In this document: in pieces, positions 38,083 through 46,219 of the stretch
Numbering within the stretch: the stretch's first letter is position 1
Layout of the letters: the number at the start of each line of letters is the position of its first letter
Assembly: GCF_003477995.1 (NCBI RefSeq)
Contig: NZ_QUEM01000028.1
Location: forward strand, 1 to 52,838
Source: Bacteroides sp. OF04-15BH
Lineage (GTDB): Bacteria > Bacteroidota > Bacteroidia > Bacteroidales > Bacteroidaceae
Reading direction: 5' to 3'
DNA length: 52,838 nt
Made by a program: the position numbers and the translations under genes
The notes under the pieces: generated by a model
The model's input: the letters and a program-made list of their open reading frames with translations, nothing else
What the model was told of the DNA's origin: nothing
Databases searched by the model: none

Positions 38083-39225
38083 TCAGGACGGAACTTCTGT
38101 CGGAATCTGCTCTCGGTTCCGAACGGCCTCTATCACCAGTTTCATATTACGCTCGGTACGCCCAAAGGAAAACAGACAACTGCGTTCGGTCAGATCGTTC
38201 ACACTGTTAATCCAGAATCTACCTTGATCGAAAACCAGAAAAATCTGTTCCCCCCAGGTAGGAGTCCAGAACGTACGGTTGGTGTGCGCCACCAGACAAT
38301 CCATCCCGGCATGGTCAAGCGTCCACCGGTTTTTCATCCCCACTGATTTAAAAGCCTCAAAGATTTCGTCATCGTTCAGCGTAGTCGGCACCTCCCGAAA
38401 ACGAAGTTTACGATTCTGAATGAAACAAAGGAACAAACCCAGTGACAACATAAAGAAAATGGCTCCCATACGGTAGTCCAATATGGCAAAGCGCGCCTCT
38501 TTCAGATTAGTCAGAAAAGGAGATAAAATAAGGCATGCCGCCACACCAAACAACAAAAGCGGGGCCATAAAATGCGTCGAGGCCCAGGAAACGCTCAAAG
38601 GCAAACGCTGCGTACGCAACACAAAAGTAGCCAGCCCTTCATCTGATTCACGATGATAACGCAGCCACAATATCAGATAACCGGAACCGAAACAAATCGC
38701 GATCACCAGAATCAGATTGACAGCCGACAAATCACGTCCGGCACCTTCGGGCAGTGAAGCTACCGAGAAGGGCAGTTTGTCATCATAACTCACCTGATTG
38801 AAAGTGAGATTCCGGGTGCGGCAGATAAAGGATCCGTTGTCTACAGGTTCAAAATGATACCAGTAGCCATAACGATGTGTTTTCACTCCGTTCTGTATAG
38901 ACAACGAAGAAGTTCTACTGGTGCACTTCATCTCCCGTCCGTCCACCACCAGTACCGGGGGAACATTATCGGGTGTCCGGTCGCATTCCAAATATATCCG
39001 CACATACCTTTCTTCAAGCGTTTTGGGCAGATAGACGGAGAGGTTGCAGTATGCCGTGTCCTCGACCGCCTGATGCGGATACAGGAGCAACAGAAAATCC
39101 GGCTTCACGGAATCTTCTTCCATGAAAAAGTTTTTCGAACTGAATCCTGCGGAATCCGACTGTCCGAGGACTGGCAGGTATCCCATAAAAAGGATGCTCA
39201 AAATCAGCAATAGATAGTTCCTCAT
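38083..39225 (-). CDS. Hypothetical membrane protein with signal peptide
   Basis: 380 aa. A signal peptide (MRNYLLLILSILFMGYLPVLG) leads to an extracytoplasmic beta-rich domain (about 25-165). Three membrane helices follow near 168-190, 215-240 and 250-270. A cytosolic C-terminal domain (IFEAFKSVGMKNRWTLD, GRFWINSVNDL) is at the end. No family recognised. It is separated by 22 bp from the DUF1266 gene upstream and probably shares its transcript. Confidence 0.75.
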   Translation of the reverse strand: MRNYLLLILSILFMGYLPVLGQSDSAGFSSKNFFMEEDSVKPDFLLLLYPHQAVEDTAYCNLSVYLPKTLEERYVRIYLECDRTPDNVPPVLVVDGREMKCTSRTSSLSIQNGVKTHRYGYWYHFEPVDNGSFICRTRNLTFNQVSYDDKLPFSVASLPEGAGRDLSAVNLILVIAICFGSGYLILWLRYHRESDEGLATFVLRTQRLPLSVSWASTHFMAPLLLFGVAACLILSPFLTNLKEARFAILDYRMGAIFFMLSLGLFLCFIQNRKLRFREVPTTLNDDEIFEAFKSVGMKNRWTLDHAGMDCLVAHTNRTFWTPTWGEQIFLVFDQGRFWINSVNDLTERSCLFSFGRTERNMKLVIEAVRNREQIPTEVPS

Positions 39226-39247
39226 AGGCGTTTCGTTTTAGATTTTT

Positions 39248-40057
39248 TTACCAGGCATAGCGCACCCACGGACTCTTTTCTACCGACAACAGTTCGTCAG
39301 CTGTGCTCTTCATCACCGAGTTATAGGCTTCTTTTCCTCCCCAAAGCGAACGTCCGATGATATAACTCATCGCCAAATCCTGCCATGAAGCACACTCCTG
39401 ATGTGCCAATACATAGGCACGATCTATATAACTCCAAGCTTCAGCCTCTGAAATATATTCCATATCGTAACAGGCACGCGCCAGAAAACAGATACGTCCG
39501 GCATCCCAACCGGTCACCCCAAAGCGAACCAGATCCTCATAACCGGAAATCACATGACAATCGATCAGTTCGTCATACGTTTCACACAAATTCTGATAAA
39601 GGTAGATAATCTTGTCATAATCCTCCTGCGAGGTCATATTCTCCTGAAAAATGGCTTCTTGACGTTCCTCATCTTCTTCGTGAAAGGCCTGAAGAAGGAA
39701 GGGATAGTAATAACGATAACCTTTCTCACAGAGATAATCCAGTTCCTTGCGAGCCGATACGGTACCGGAAATACCCCACCATTCGCCCAAAATCTGAGGC
39801 AACACATCGCGAATCCCGGTTTCCAAAGAATTCTGATAAGCTCCCTGCTGCGCTGCATATAACGCACCGATCGCTATTTTCCGGCAACGCTCCTCATTCA
39901 AAGTTGAATTGGAATTAAAACATATTCCCCGGAACGCACGACGTACCTTGCGCACCCATGCTATGGTTCGCTTACCTTTCCGGTAGAGCCAAACTAATAA
40001 AGAAACACCCATTATGGTGGACATCACATAAAATTCAATACTCATACGCTTCTGCAT
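39248..40057 (-). CDS. DUF1266 domain protein with N-terminal membrane anchor
   Basis: 269 aa. One hydrophobic helix (about 9-26) anchors a cytosolic domain whose C-terminal half matches DUF1266: WDAGRICFLARACYDMEYIS, AEAWSYIDRAYVLAH, then SWQDLAMSYIIGRSLWGG. Proteins with this domain occur with secretion and effector-like loci in some bacteria but have no defined activity. A second ATG at 40045 is possible. Likely co-transcribed with the membrane protein downstream. Confidence 0.75.
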   Translation of the reverse strand: MQKRMSIEFYVMSTIMGVSLLVWLYRKGKRTIAWVRKVRRAFRGICFNSNSTLNEERCRKIAIGALYAAQQGAYQNSLETGIRDVLPQILGEWWGISGTVSARKELDYLCEKGYRYYYPFLLQAFHEEDEERQEAIFQENMTSQEDYDKIIYLYQNLCETYDELIDCHVISGYEDLVRFGVTGWDAGRICFLARACYDMEYISEAEAWSYIDRAYVLAHQECASWQDLAMSYIIGRSLWGGKEAYNSVMKSTADELLSVEKSPWVRYAW

Positions 40058-40188
40058 TTACAAGAATCCATCTGCGCCATGACAACGCCATGTAATTCAA
40101 ATCAGTTAATTCATTTGAGATTATTGATTAAAACAAACTTTATTTCATTCTTTTGCGAATAAAGAAGAAATTATGCAGTCAGGCAACC

Positions 40189-40866
40189 CTACGAAAAGAG
40201 TGTGAGCTTTCCGTTGTCATCCAACTTGAAGGAAATGGTATAATAATTGGTCCAGAGGTGCTTTCCATGCATCTCGCTCTCTTCTCCTTTCTTCAGATAA
40301 TTCTGGTCCATATAGAAGTGCATCGTTTCATTTTTCTTTTCTTTTTTCAAAGGAAAACCACCCATGATATTTCCTACGCTCTCCTTATAAACCGGATCCA
40401 TAGAGAAACGGTAGAATTCAACAGACTTGAATTCATACTGCTCGCTACCTTCCGTTTCTGAAAACAGTTTCTTGCCTTCGGCCGTCATACTCTGAATATA
40501 AGCAGGAGTAATGGAATCCAAAGGAAGGCTTTCCGTCAGTTCATACGAAACCGCACGTTTTGCGGGACGGGCGTCGTCGGCCTTGAACTCTCCACCCTCG
40601 CAAGAGATAATCTGATAAAAGCTTTGATCGTCCTGATTGACAAAACTGATATAAATCTCGCCCAGTTCATTTTTCAGCTTCTTCTCATCCTGACGCTCCG
40701 ACCACTTCAACTCATACAATTTGTTTTCCTGAAGGTTCACATACTCGGCAACGACTTCCTTTACTTTGAAAACCGTCTCTTCGGAAGACATATCCATGCC
40801 TCCACCACCCAAAGAACATGCAGAAAAAGCCAAAAGAACAGCAGAGCTTACAAAAAAGGATTTCAT
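40189..40866 (-). CDS. Lipoprotein under likely TetR control
   Basis: 225 aa from the ATG at 40866, giving a lipoprotein signal MKSFFVSSAVLLAFSAC with lipidation at Cys17; upstream in-frame ATGs (40878 and earlier) would lengthen the n-region. The mature protein is charged and of unknown family (KEVVAEYVNLQENKLYELKW, GKHLWTNYYTISFKLDDNG). Upstream is a TATATTTG promoter bracketed by two ATGACCGACCG elements, beside a tetR gene, so repression by that regulator is likely. Confidence 0.72.
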   Translation of the reverse strand: MKSFFVSSAVLLAFSACSLGGGGMDMSSEETVFKVKEVVAEYVNLQENKLYELKWSERQDEKKLKNELGEIYISFVNQDDQSFYQIISCEGGEFKADDARPAKRAVSYELTESLPLDSITPAYIQSMTAEGKKLFSETEGSEQYEFKSVEFYRFSMDPVYKESVGNIMGGFPLKKEKKNETMHFYMDQNYLKKGEESEMHGKHLWTNYYTISFKLDDNGKLTLFS

Positions 40867-41034
40867 TAAATTAGTCATCATGATACGAATGTTTAAAAGG
40901 TTCATACTTTCTGCTTTCCTACAACAAGCCCCAACTATCATCTTCAGAATACGTCGCGCGCCATTAAATATGCATCCTGCAAGTTATAATCAGAACCGGC
41001 AAAGAAAGCAGAGATCTCATCGTTTTTTATAAAA

Positions 41035-41050
41035 ATGACCGACCGGTAAC
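41035..41050. promoter_or_regulatory. Candidate TetR operator, promoter-downstream copy
   Basis: ATGACCGACCGGTAAC shares the 11-mer ATGACCGACCG with 41090-41100. It lies just downstream of the -7 box at 41062-41069, in leftward orientation. Confidence 0.5.
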
Positions 41051-41061
41051 TTTTATGACGG

Positions 41062-41069
41062 CAAATATA
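41062..41069 (-). promoter_or_regulatory. -7 element of the TetR-controlled lipoprotein
   Basis: The minus strand reads TATATTTG, an exact match, between the two operator copies. Confidence 0.5.
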
Positions 41070-41076
41070 GAAAAAC

Positions 41077-41118
41077 AAAAAAGCAAAATATGACCGACCG
41101 TTCATATTTTGCTTTTTT
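41077..41118 (-). terminator. Terminator of tetR whose loop is a TetR operator
   Basis: Perfect 17-bp arms (41077-41093 and 41102-41118) with the loop CCGACCGT, and a T-run on the minus strand. ATGACCGACCGTTCAT (41090-41105) spans the loop and arm tips and is the second operator copy. Confidence 0.7.
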
Positions 41119-41140
41119 TATATAATACTGGTTTATATCC

Positions 41141-41755
41141 TTATGCTTTTAACAACGAATAAATATATTGGAAGCGTCTTTGAAGAACTTCTACATCCAA
41201 TCCTTCAAAAAATGACATTTCATAAGACAATCCCACAAATACCTGACGGAAAAGGGCTGTGGCTTCTTCCACATTTGTATCTGCCTTGATTTCTCCCTGA
41301 TCGCGAGCCTGACCAAGCACGGAATGCCACAGATGATACTCACTGTCGAACACTTCACGTAGTTTGGCCTGAGCATTGGGATAGTAGAACAACGCTTGCT
41401 GGAACAGATGAAAATATCCGGCATTGGCCGCCTCTTCGCGCATCGTTTCTTTTTGCAGGCTTCCCAAAGCAACAATCCCTTCCATAGTGCGACGCACTCC
41501 CCGCACATAATTCTCCAGAAAGTCGGCCAGACTGGCGTGAGACAGACCGTATTTGTTTTCGGGATTCTGCGCATGAAACAGGTATTTGTCAATCACGGCA
41601 ATAAACAGATCCTGCTTCGTGGGGTAATAATTGAATATACCGGTTTTCGAAAGTCCTACCGCTTTGGTAATCATTTGCAAACTGACACGCTCATAGTTCA
41701 TGGACATAAAAAGCTGAAGAGCATGCTGCAAGATAGCTTCCCTGTTTGTTTTCAT
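41141..41755 (-). CDS. TetR/AcrR-family transcriptional regulator
   Basis: 204 aa from the ATG at 41755; the frame is open further upstream but those residues overlap the tRNA terminator. The N-terminal helix-turn-helix (about 25-46: SLQMITKAVGLSKTGIFNYY, then PTKQDLF) is typical. The C-terminal ligand domain is helical. Its probable sites, two ATGACCGACCG elements, lie downstream of the gene around the lipoprotein promoter. The ligand is unknown. Confidence 0.9.
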   Translation of the reverse strand: MKTNREAILQHALQLFMSMNYERVSLQMITKAVGLSKTGIFNYYPTKQDLFIAVIDKYLFHAQNPENKYGLSHASLADFLENYVRGVRRTMEGIVALGSLQKETMREEAANAGYFHLFQQALFYYPNAQAKLREVFDSEYHLWHSVLGQARDQGEIKADTNVEEATALFRQVFVGLSYEMSFFEGLDVEVLQRRFQYIYSLLKA

Positions 41756-41802
41756 TGGTTGCAATCGTAATGGGGTGAATATTCTGCAATGGAGAAAAAC
41801 AA

Positions 41803-41832
41803 AAAAGGTGATCAAAAATTTGACCACCTTTT
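41803..41832 (-). terminator. Terminator of tRNA-Ser
   Basis: 14-nt arms (41803-41816 and 41819-41832) pairing with one wobble, followed by TTTTTTG on the minus strand. Confidence 0.75.
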
Positions 41833-41842
41833 GTTCTTTCCG

Positions 41843-41927
41843 CGGAAAGGGAGGGATTCGAACCCCCGGTGCCTCTCAGCACGGCGGTTTTCAAGACCGC
41901 TGTAATCGACCACTCTACCACCTTTCC
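41843..41927 (-). tRNA. tRNA-Ser (anticodon TGA)
   Basis: An 85-nt cloverleaf with acceptor arms GGAAAGG and CCTTTCC. The anticodon stem GCGGT/ACCGC encloses a loop containing TGA, and a long variable arm marks a class II tRNA. The T-arm is GGGTTCGAATCCC. No CCA is encoded. Confidence 0.96.
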
Positions 41928-41965
41928 AAACTTCTTTAAGAAGGCTTTGTTTTTCGAAAGCGATG

Positions 41966-41996
41966 CAAAGGTACGGCTTTTTTCTGAACTTGCAAA
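41966..41996 (-). promoter_or_regulatory. Promoter of tRNA-Ser
   Basis: On the minus strand, TTTG (41993-41996), a 19-nt spacer and TACCTTTG (41966-41973): a consensus Bacteroidetes sigma-ABfr promoter. Confidence 0.85.
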
Positions 41997-42058
41997 CTTT
42001 TCGGCGATTTTTTTTGCAAAGTAGGCAAAAAATAGTGGCAAAAAGCGTTTCATGCACT

Positions 42059-42066
42059 ATCTTTGC
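42059..42066 (+). promoter_or_regulatory. -7 element of mutS2
   Basis: TATCTTTG with TGGC 19 nt upstream (42036-42039), 22 bp before the ATG. Confidence 0.6.
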
Positions 42067-42088
42067 AAAGAAATAACAAGATATTGAT

Positions 42089-44662
42089 ATGATTTATCCG
42101 CAAAATTTTGAAACGAAAATAGGTTTCGACGAAATCCGTGCCCTGCTCCAGCAGCAATGCCTGAGCTCTCTGGGTAAGGAACGCGTGGGCCAAATGACTT
42201 TTCTGACCGATGTGAAGCAGATTCGCGAAAAGCAGGAACACACCCGCGAATTTCTGCGCATCATGGAGGAGGAAGACCTCTTTCCGGACCAATACTTCTT
42301 TGATGTGCGCGACTCGGTGAAGCGCATCCGCATCGAGGGTACGTATCTGGACGAGCAGGAACTCTTCGACCTGAAGCGCTCACTGGAAACAATCGCGGGC
42401 ATCGTCAGCTTCCTGCACAAGGGCGAAGAAGAGGTTTGCCATGAGGACGAGGAGAACGGCGAAGTACGCGAAACGGTATACAACGGAAAGTATCCGGCGC
42501 TGCACCGTCTGGCTGCCGAGGTGATGACTTTCCCGCATCTGGCACGGAGAATTGACGAGATTCTGGACAAATATGGCAAGATAAAGGATCAGGCATCGCC
42601 CGAACTGGCGCGCATCCGCCGCGAGATTGTGGTGACGGAAAGCGGCATCTCCAAAAGTCTGCAAGCCATTCTGCGCAATGCCAAGCAGGACGGACTGGTG
42701 GAGAAGGACGTAGCCCCTACCCTGCGCGACGGCCGGCTGGTAATTCCCGTGGCTCCGGCGCTGAAACGAAAGATCAAGGGTATCGTACACGACGAGTCGG
42801 CCACCGGAAAGACCGTATTCATCGAACCGGCCGAAGTGGTGGAAGCCAACAACCGGGTGCGTGAGCTGGAGGCGGAAGAGCGCCGCGAAATCATCCGCAT
42901 TCTGCAGGAATTCACCGCTCTGGTGCGCCCGTATGCCCGTGAGATTCTGGATTCGTATGAGTTCCTGGCCGAAATGGACTTTATCCGTGCCAAGGCGCAC
43001 CTGGCTCATCAGATTGGTGGCATCACACCGCAGATTGCCGGCAAACCGCTCATCGACTGGACGCTGGCCGAGCATCCGCTGCTCAAGCTCTCGCTGGCCA
43101 AACAGGGCCGCAAGGTGGTGCCGCTGGATATTGAACTGACATCGGCCAAGCGCATCCTCATCATTTCGGGACCGAATGCCGGCGGTAAGTCGGTATGCCT
43201 CAAAACAGTGGGTCTGTTGCAGTATATGCTGCAATGCGGTCTGCCCGTACCGATGGGTGAAAATTCGAAAACGGGTATCTTCACCAATGTGTTTATCGAC
43301 ATCGGCGACGAGCAGAGCATCGAGGACGACTTGAGTACTTACTCCAGCCACCTGCTGAACATGAAGAATATGATGAAGTTCTGCGGAGGAACCACTCTGC
43401 TGCTGATCGACGAGTTCGGTGGCGGTACGGAACCGCAAATCGGTGGAGCTATCGCCGAGGCGGTGCTGCGCCGCTTCAACCAGAAGAAGGCCTTCGGTGT
43501 GATTACCACGCACTATCAGAACCTGAAACACTTTGCCGAGGACCACGAGGGTGTGGTGAACGGAGCCATGCTCTACGACCGCCAGCACATGCAGGCGCTG
43601 TTCCAGTTGCAGATCGGCAACCCGGGCAGCTCGTTCGCCGTGGAAATTGCCCGAAAGATCGGAATCCCGGACGAGGTGATTCAGGACGCATCGGACATCG
43701 TGGGCAAGGAATATATCAATGCGGACAAATATTTGCAGGACATCGTGCGCGACAAGAAGTACTGGGAAAACAAACGCCAGAACATCCATCGCAAAGAAAA
43801 GCAGATGGAGGAAACCATCGCCCGCTACGAAGCCGAAATCGAAGAACTGCACCGCAGCCGCAAGGAGATTATCCGACAGGCCAAGGAACAGGCCGAACAG
43901 CTGATCCGGGAATCGAATGCCAAGATTGAATCAACCATCAAGAGCATTCGTGAAATCCAGGCCGAAAAGGAGAAGACGAAAGACATCCGTCAGGATCTGA
44001 ACGACTTCAAGAACAAACTCCGCGAGTTCGAAAAGAAGCAGGAGGAGGACCGCATCGAGCGGAAGATGAAGCAGATTATGGAGCGCCAGAAACGGCAGGC
44101 GGAGAAAAAGAAGAACAAGGAAAACGGTACGGACGGACAGGCGGCACGCACCCAAACGGGCAGCACGACGCGGACGACTGAAACCGCCGCAACACGTGCT
44201 CTGATGCCGGGCGACTATGTACGCATCAAGGGACAGACCACCACCGGTGTGCTCGAAGAGGTGAACGGAAAGAATGCGATTGTGACCTTCGGCGTGATGC
44301 GCACGAATGTGAAACTGGACCGTCTCGAAGCGGCTCAGGCACCGGAAAAGAAAGAAACTCCGGCCATCACGTATGTCAGCAAACAGACTCAGGATGCCGT
44401 GTACGAACGGAAACTGCAGTTCAAGCAGGACTTGGATGTGCGGGGTATGCGAGGCGATGAGGCCATACAGGCGGTGACGTATTTCATCGACGATGCCATC
44501 CTGGTGGGCATGAGCCGCGTGCGCATCCTGCACGGAACCGGCTCGGGAATTCTGCGCACCCTCATCCGACAGTATCTGAACGCTACACCGGGTGTGAAAA
44601 GCTTCCGCGACGAGCATGTGCAGTTCGGCGGCGCAGGCATCACGGTAGTGGATCTGGTCTGA
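42089..44662 (+). CDS. mutS2: Endonuclease MutS2
   Basis: 857 aa. No MutS mismatch-recognition domain; instead a core/lever region leads to the ATPase with Walker A GPNAGGKS (K367) and Walker B LLLIDEFGGGTEP (D441, E442). A long charged coiled coil (about 540-700) and a C-terminal Smr nuclease domain (DVRGMRG at 783, HGTGSG at 815, FGGAGITVVDL) complete the protein. MutS2 proteins act on branched DNA and on collided ribosomes in some bacteria. The Gln/Thr-rich spacer (about 680-710) before the Smr part is low complexity. Confidence 0.95.
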   Translation: MIYPQNFETKIGFDEIRALLQQQCLSSLGKERVGQMTFLTDVKQIREKQEHTREFLRIMEEEDLFPDQYFFDVRDSVKRIRIEGTYLDEQELFDLKRSLETIAGIVSFLHKGEEEVCHEDEENGEVRETVYNGKYPALHRLAAEVMTFPHLARRIDEILDKYGKIKDQASPELARIRREIVVTESGISKSLQAILRNAKQDGLVEKDVAPTLRDGRLVIPVAPALKRKIKGIVHDESATGKTVFIEPAEVVEANNRVRELEAEERREIIRILQEFTALVRPYAREILDSYEFLAEMDFIRAKAHLAHQIGGITPQIAGKPLIDWTLAEHPLLKLSLAKQGRKVVPLDIELTSAKRILIISGPNAGGKSVCLKTVGLLQYMLQCGLPVPMGENSKTGIFTNVFIDIGDEQSIEDDLSTYSSHLLNMKNMMKFCGGTTLLLIDEFGGGTEPQIGGAIAEAVLRRFNQKKAFGVITTHYQNLKHFAEDHEGVVNGAMLYDRQHMQALFQLQIGNPGSSFAVEIARKIGIPDEVIQDASDIVGKEYINADKYLQDIVRDKKYWENKRQNIHRKEKQMEETIARYEAEIEELHRSRKEIIRQAKEQAEQLIRESNAKIESTIKSIREIQAEKEKTKDIRQDLNDFKNKLREFEKKQEEDRIERKMKQIMERQKRQAEKKKNKENGTDGQAARTQTGSTTRTTETAATRALMPGDYVRIKGQTTTGVLEEVNGKNAIVTFGVMRTNVKLDRLEAAQAPEKKETPAITYVSKQTQDAVYERKLQFKQDLDVRGMRGDEAIQAVTYFIDDAILVGMSRVRILHGTGSGILRTLIRQYLNATPGVKSFRDEHVQFGGAGITVVDLV

Positions 44663-44699
44663 ATCATAACAACACAAACTTAATAAACTGAATGAATGT

Positions 44700-46088
44700 A
44701 TGGAAACTAAACCTAGAGGTAAATTTGCGAGTAAATTAGGAATCATTCTGGCTTCGGCCGGTTCGGCAGTGGGATTGGGCAATATCTGGCGCTTCCCCAC
44801 AGAGACAGGAGAAAACGGCGGAGCGGCTTTCATCCTGATCTACATCTGCTGCATCCTGCTCCTGGGACTGCCGGTCATGCTCTCGGAGTTTATGATCGGA
44901 CGGCATGCGCACGCCAATGCGGCCACGGCTTTTGAAAAACTGGCGCCGGGAAAGAAACAATGGCATTGGATCGGACGCTTGGGCGTCGTCACCGGAACCA
45001 TGATTCTGAGCTTCTATAATGTGGTGGCGGGATGGACTGCCAATTACTCGGTGTGTGCCTTGGGCAACGGATTCAACCGGATGAGCGAAAGCGGCGACCC
45101 GAATGTATTTACGGACTATTTCAACAGCTTCGTGACCGGCACCTATGCGCCGGTGGCTTATCTGATCGGGTTCATGCTGCTGACACATATCATCGTGGTA
45201 TTAGGTGTAGAAAAAGGTATTGAACGGTTCTCCAAACTGATGATGCCTGTTCTATTCATCCTGTTGCTGCTGCTTGCCGGATGCGCGCTGACCATGGAAG
45301 GAGCAGCCGACGGACTGCGCTTTCTCTTCCAGCCGGACTTCAGCAAAATCGATCCGGGTGTGGTACTGTCGGCTATGGGACAGGCTTTCTTCTCGCTTTC
45401 TCTGGGAATCGGCTGTCTGTGTACTTACGCCTCCTATTTTAAAGAGGATGTCAACCTGGGAAAAACGGCTTTCAGTGTGGCCGGCATCGACACAATGGTG
45501 GCTATCATTGCGGGTATCATTATCTTTCCGGCCGTATTCTCCGTGCCGGGCATGGAACCGACCGAAGGTCCCAAACTGGTGTTCGTAGCGCTGCCGCATA
45601 TCTTTAAAGACGTATTTGGCGGACTGCCGCTGCTCTCTTATCTGGTGCCGTTCCTCTTTTATTTCCTGCTGGTGCTGGCTTCACTCACATCAACCATCTC
45701 CATGCACGAGGTGATCACGGCATACATCAGCGAGGTGCATCATCTGTCGCGCAAAACAGCCGCCACCCTGGTCACCATTGTATGCATCGTGCTCAGCACT
45801 CTTTGCTCTCTTTCATTGGGAGCCGGATCGGAATGGACCATCGGCGGCATGACGCTTTTTGATTTCTTCGACTATGCAACGGCCAAATGGATGCTGCCGG
45901 TGGGCGGATTCTTCATTGCCATTTTCGCGGGCTGGTTCCTGAACCGACAGATTCTTTGGGACGAGCTGACCAACAAGGGAAGCATCCGCTTCTATGGCTT
46001 CAAGGCCTTCCTGTTCCTGCTGCGTTTCGTAGCTCCGCTGGGCATCCTGCTCATCTTCCTGAACGAACTGGGCTGGCTGGCCTTCTAA
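44700..46088 (+). CDS. Sodium-dependent transporter, NSS/SNF family
   Basis: 462 aa with about 11-12 membrane helices. The family's first-helix signature is clear: ASAGSAVGLGNIWRFPTETG, with the unwound Na+/substrate-binding segment, followed by GGAAFILIYICCILLLGLPV. It is of the LeuT/TnaT/MhsT type that imports amino acids with Na+. The substrate is unknown. It is 37 bp after mutS2 and ends at a strong terminator. Confidence 0.93.
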   Translation: METKPRGKFASKLGIILASAGSAVGLGNIWRFPTETGENGGAAFILIYICCILLLGLPVMLSEFMIGRHAHANAATAFEKLAPGKKQWHWIGRLGVVTGTMILSFYNVVAGWTANYSVCALGNGFNRMSESGDPNVFTDYFNSFVTGTYAPVAYLIGFMLLTHIIVVLGVEKGIERFSKLMMPVLFILLLLLAGCALTMEGAADGLRFLFQPDFSKIDPGVVLSAMGQAFFSLSLGIGCLCTYASYFKEDVNLGKTAFSVAGIDTMVAIIAGIIIFPAVFSVPGMEPTEGPKLVFVALPHIFKDVFGGLPLLSYLVPFLFYFLLVLASLTSTISMHEVITAYISEVHHLSRKTAATLVTIVCIVLSTLCSLSLGAGSEWTIGGMTLFDFFDYATAKWMLPVGGFFIAIFAGWFLNRQILWDELTNKGSIRFYGFKAFLFLLRFVAPLGILLIFLNELGWLAF

Positions 46089-46120
46089 ATGAACGAAGAC
46101 AACTACAGACTGATAAAAAC

Positions 46121-46162
46121 AAGAACTCTCCTTCTGAATCCGGATTCAGAAGGAGAGTTCTT
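46121..46162. terminator. Perfect 42-bp palindromic terminator
   Basis: Two 21-nt arms (46121-46141 and 46142-46162) are exact reverse complements with no spacer. T-tracts follow on the plus strand. It separates the convergent transporter and permease genes. Confidence 0.85.
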
Positions 46163-46219
46163 TTATAAGCGGTTTATTCGTCTTTCAGACGTTCGGAAAC
46201 CGGCTAAAACATCTTGCAG

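Noticed and set aside
42380..43852. 490-codon open frame antisense to mutS2
   Set aside because: Fully opposite the MutS2 ATPase core with no motif or promoter; shadow of codon bias.
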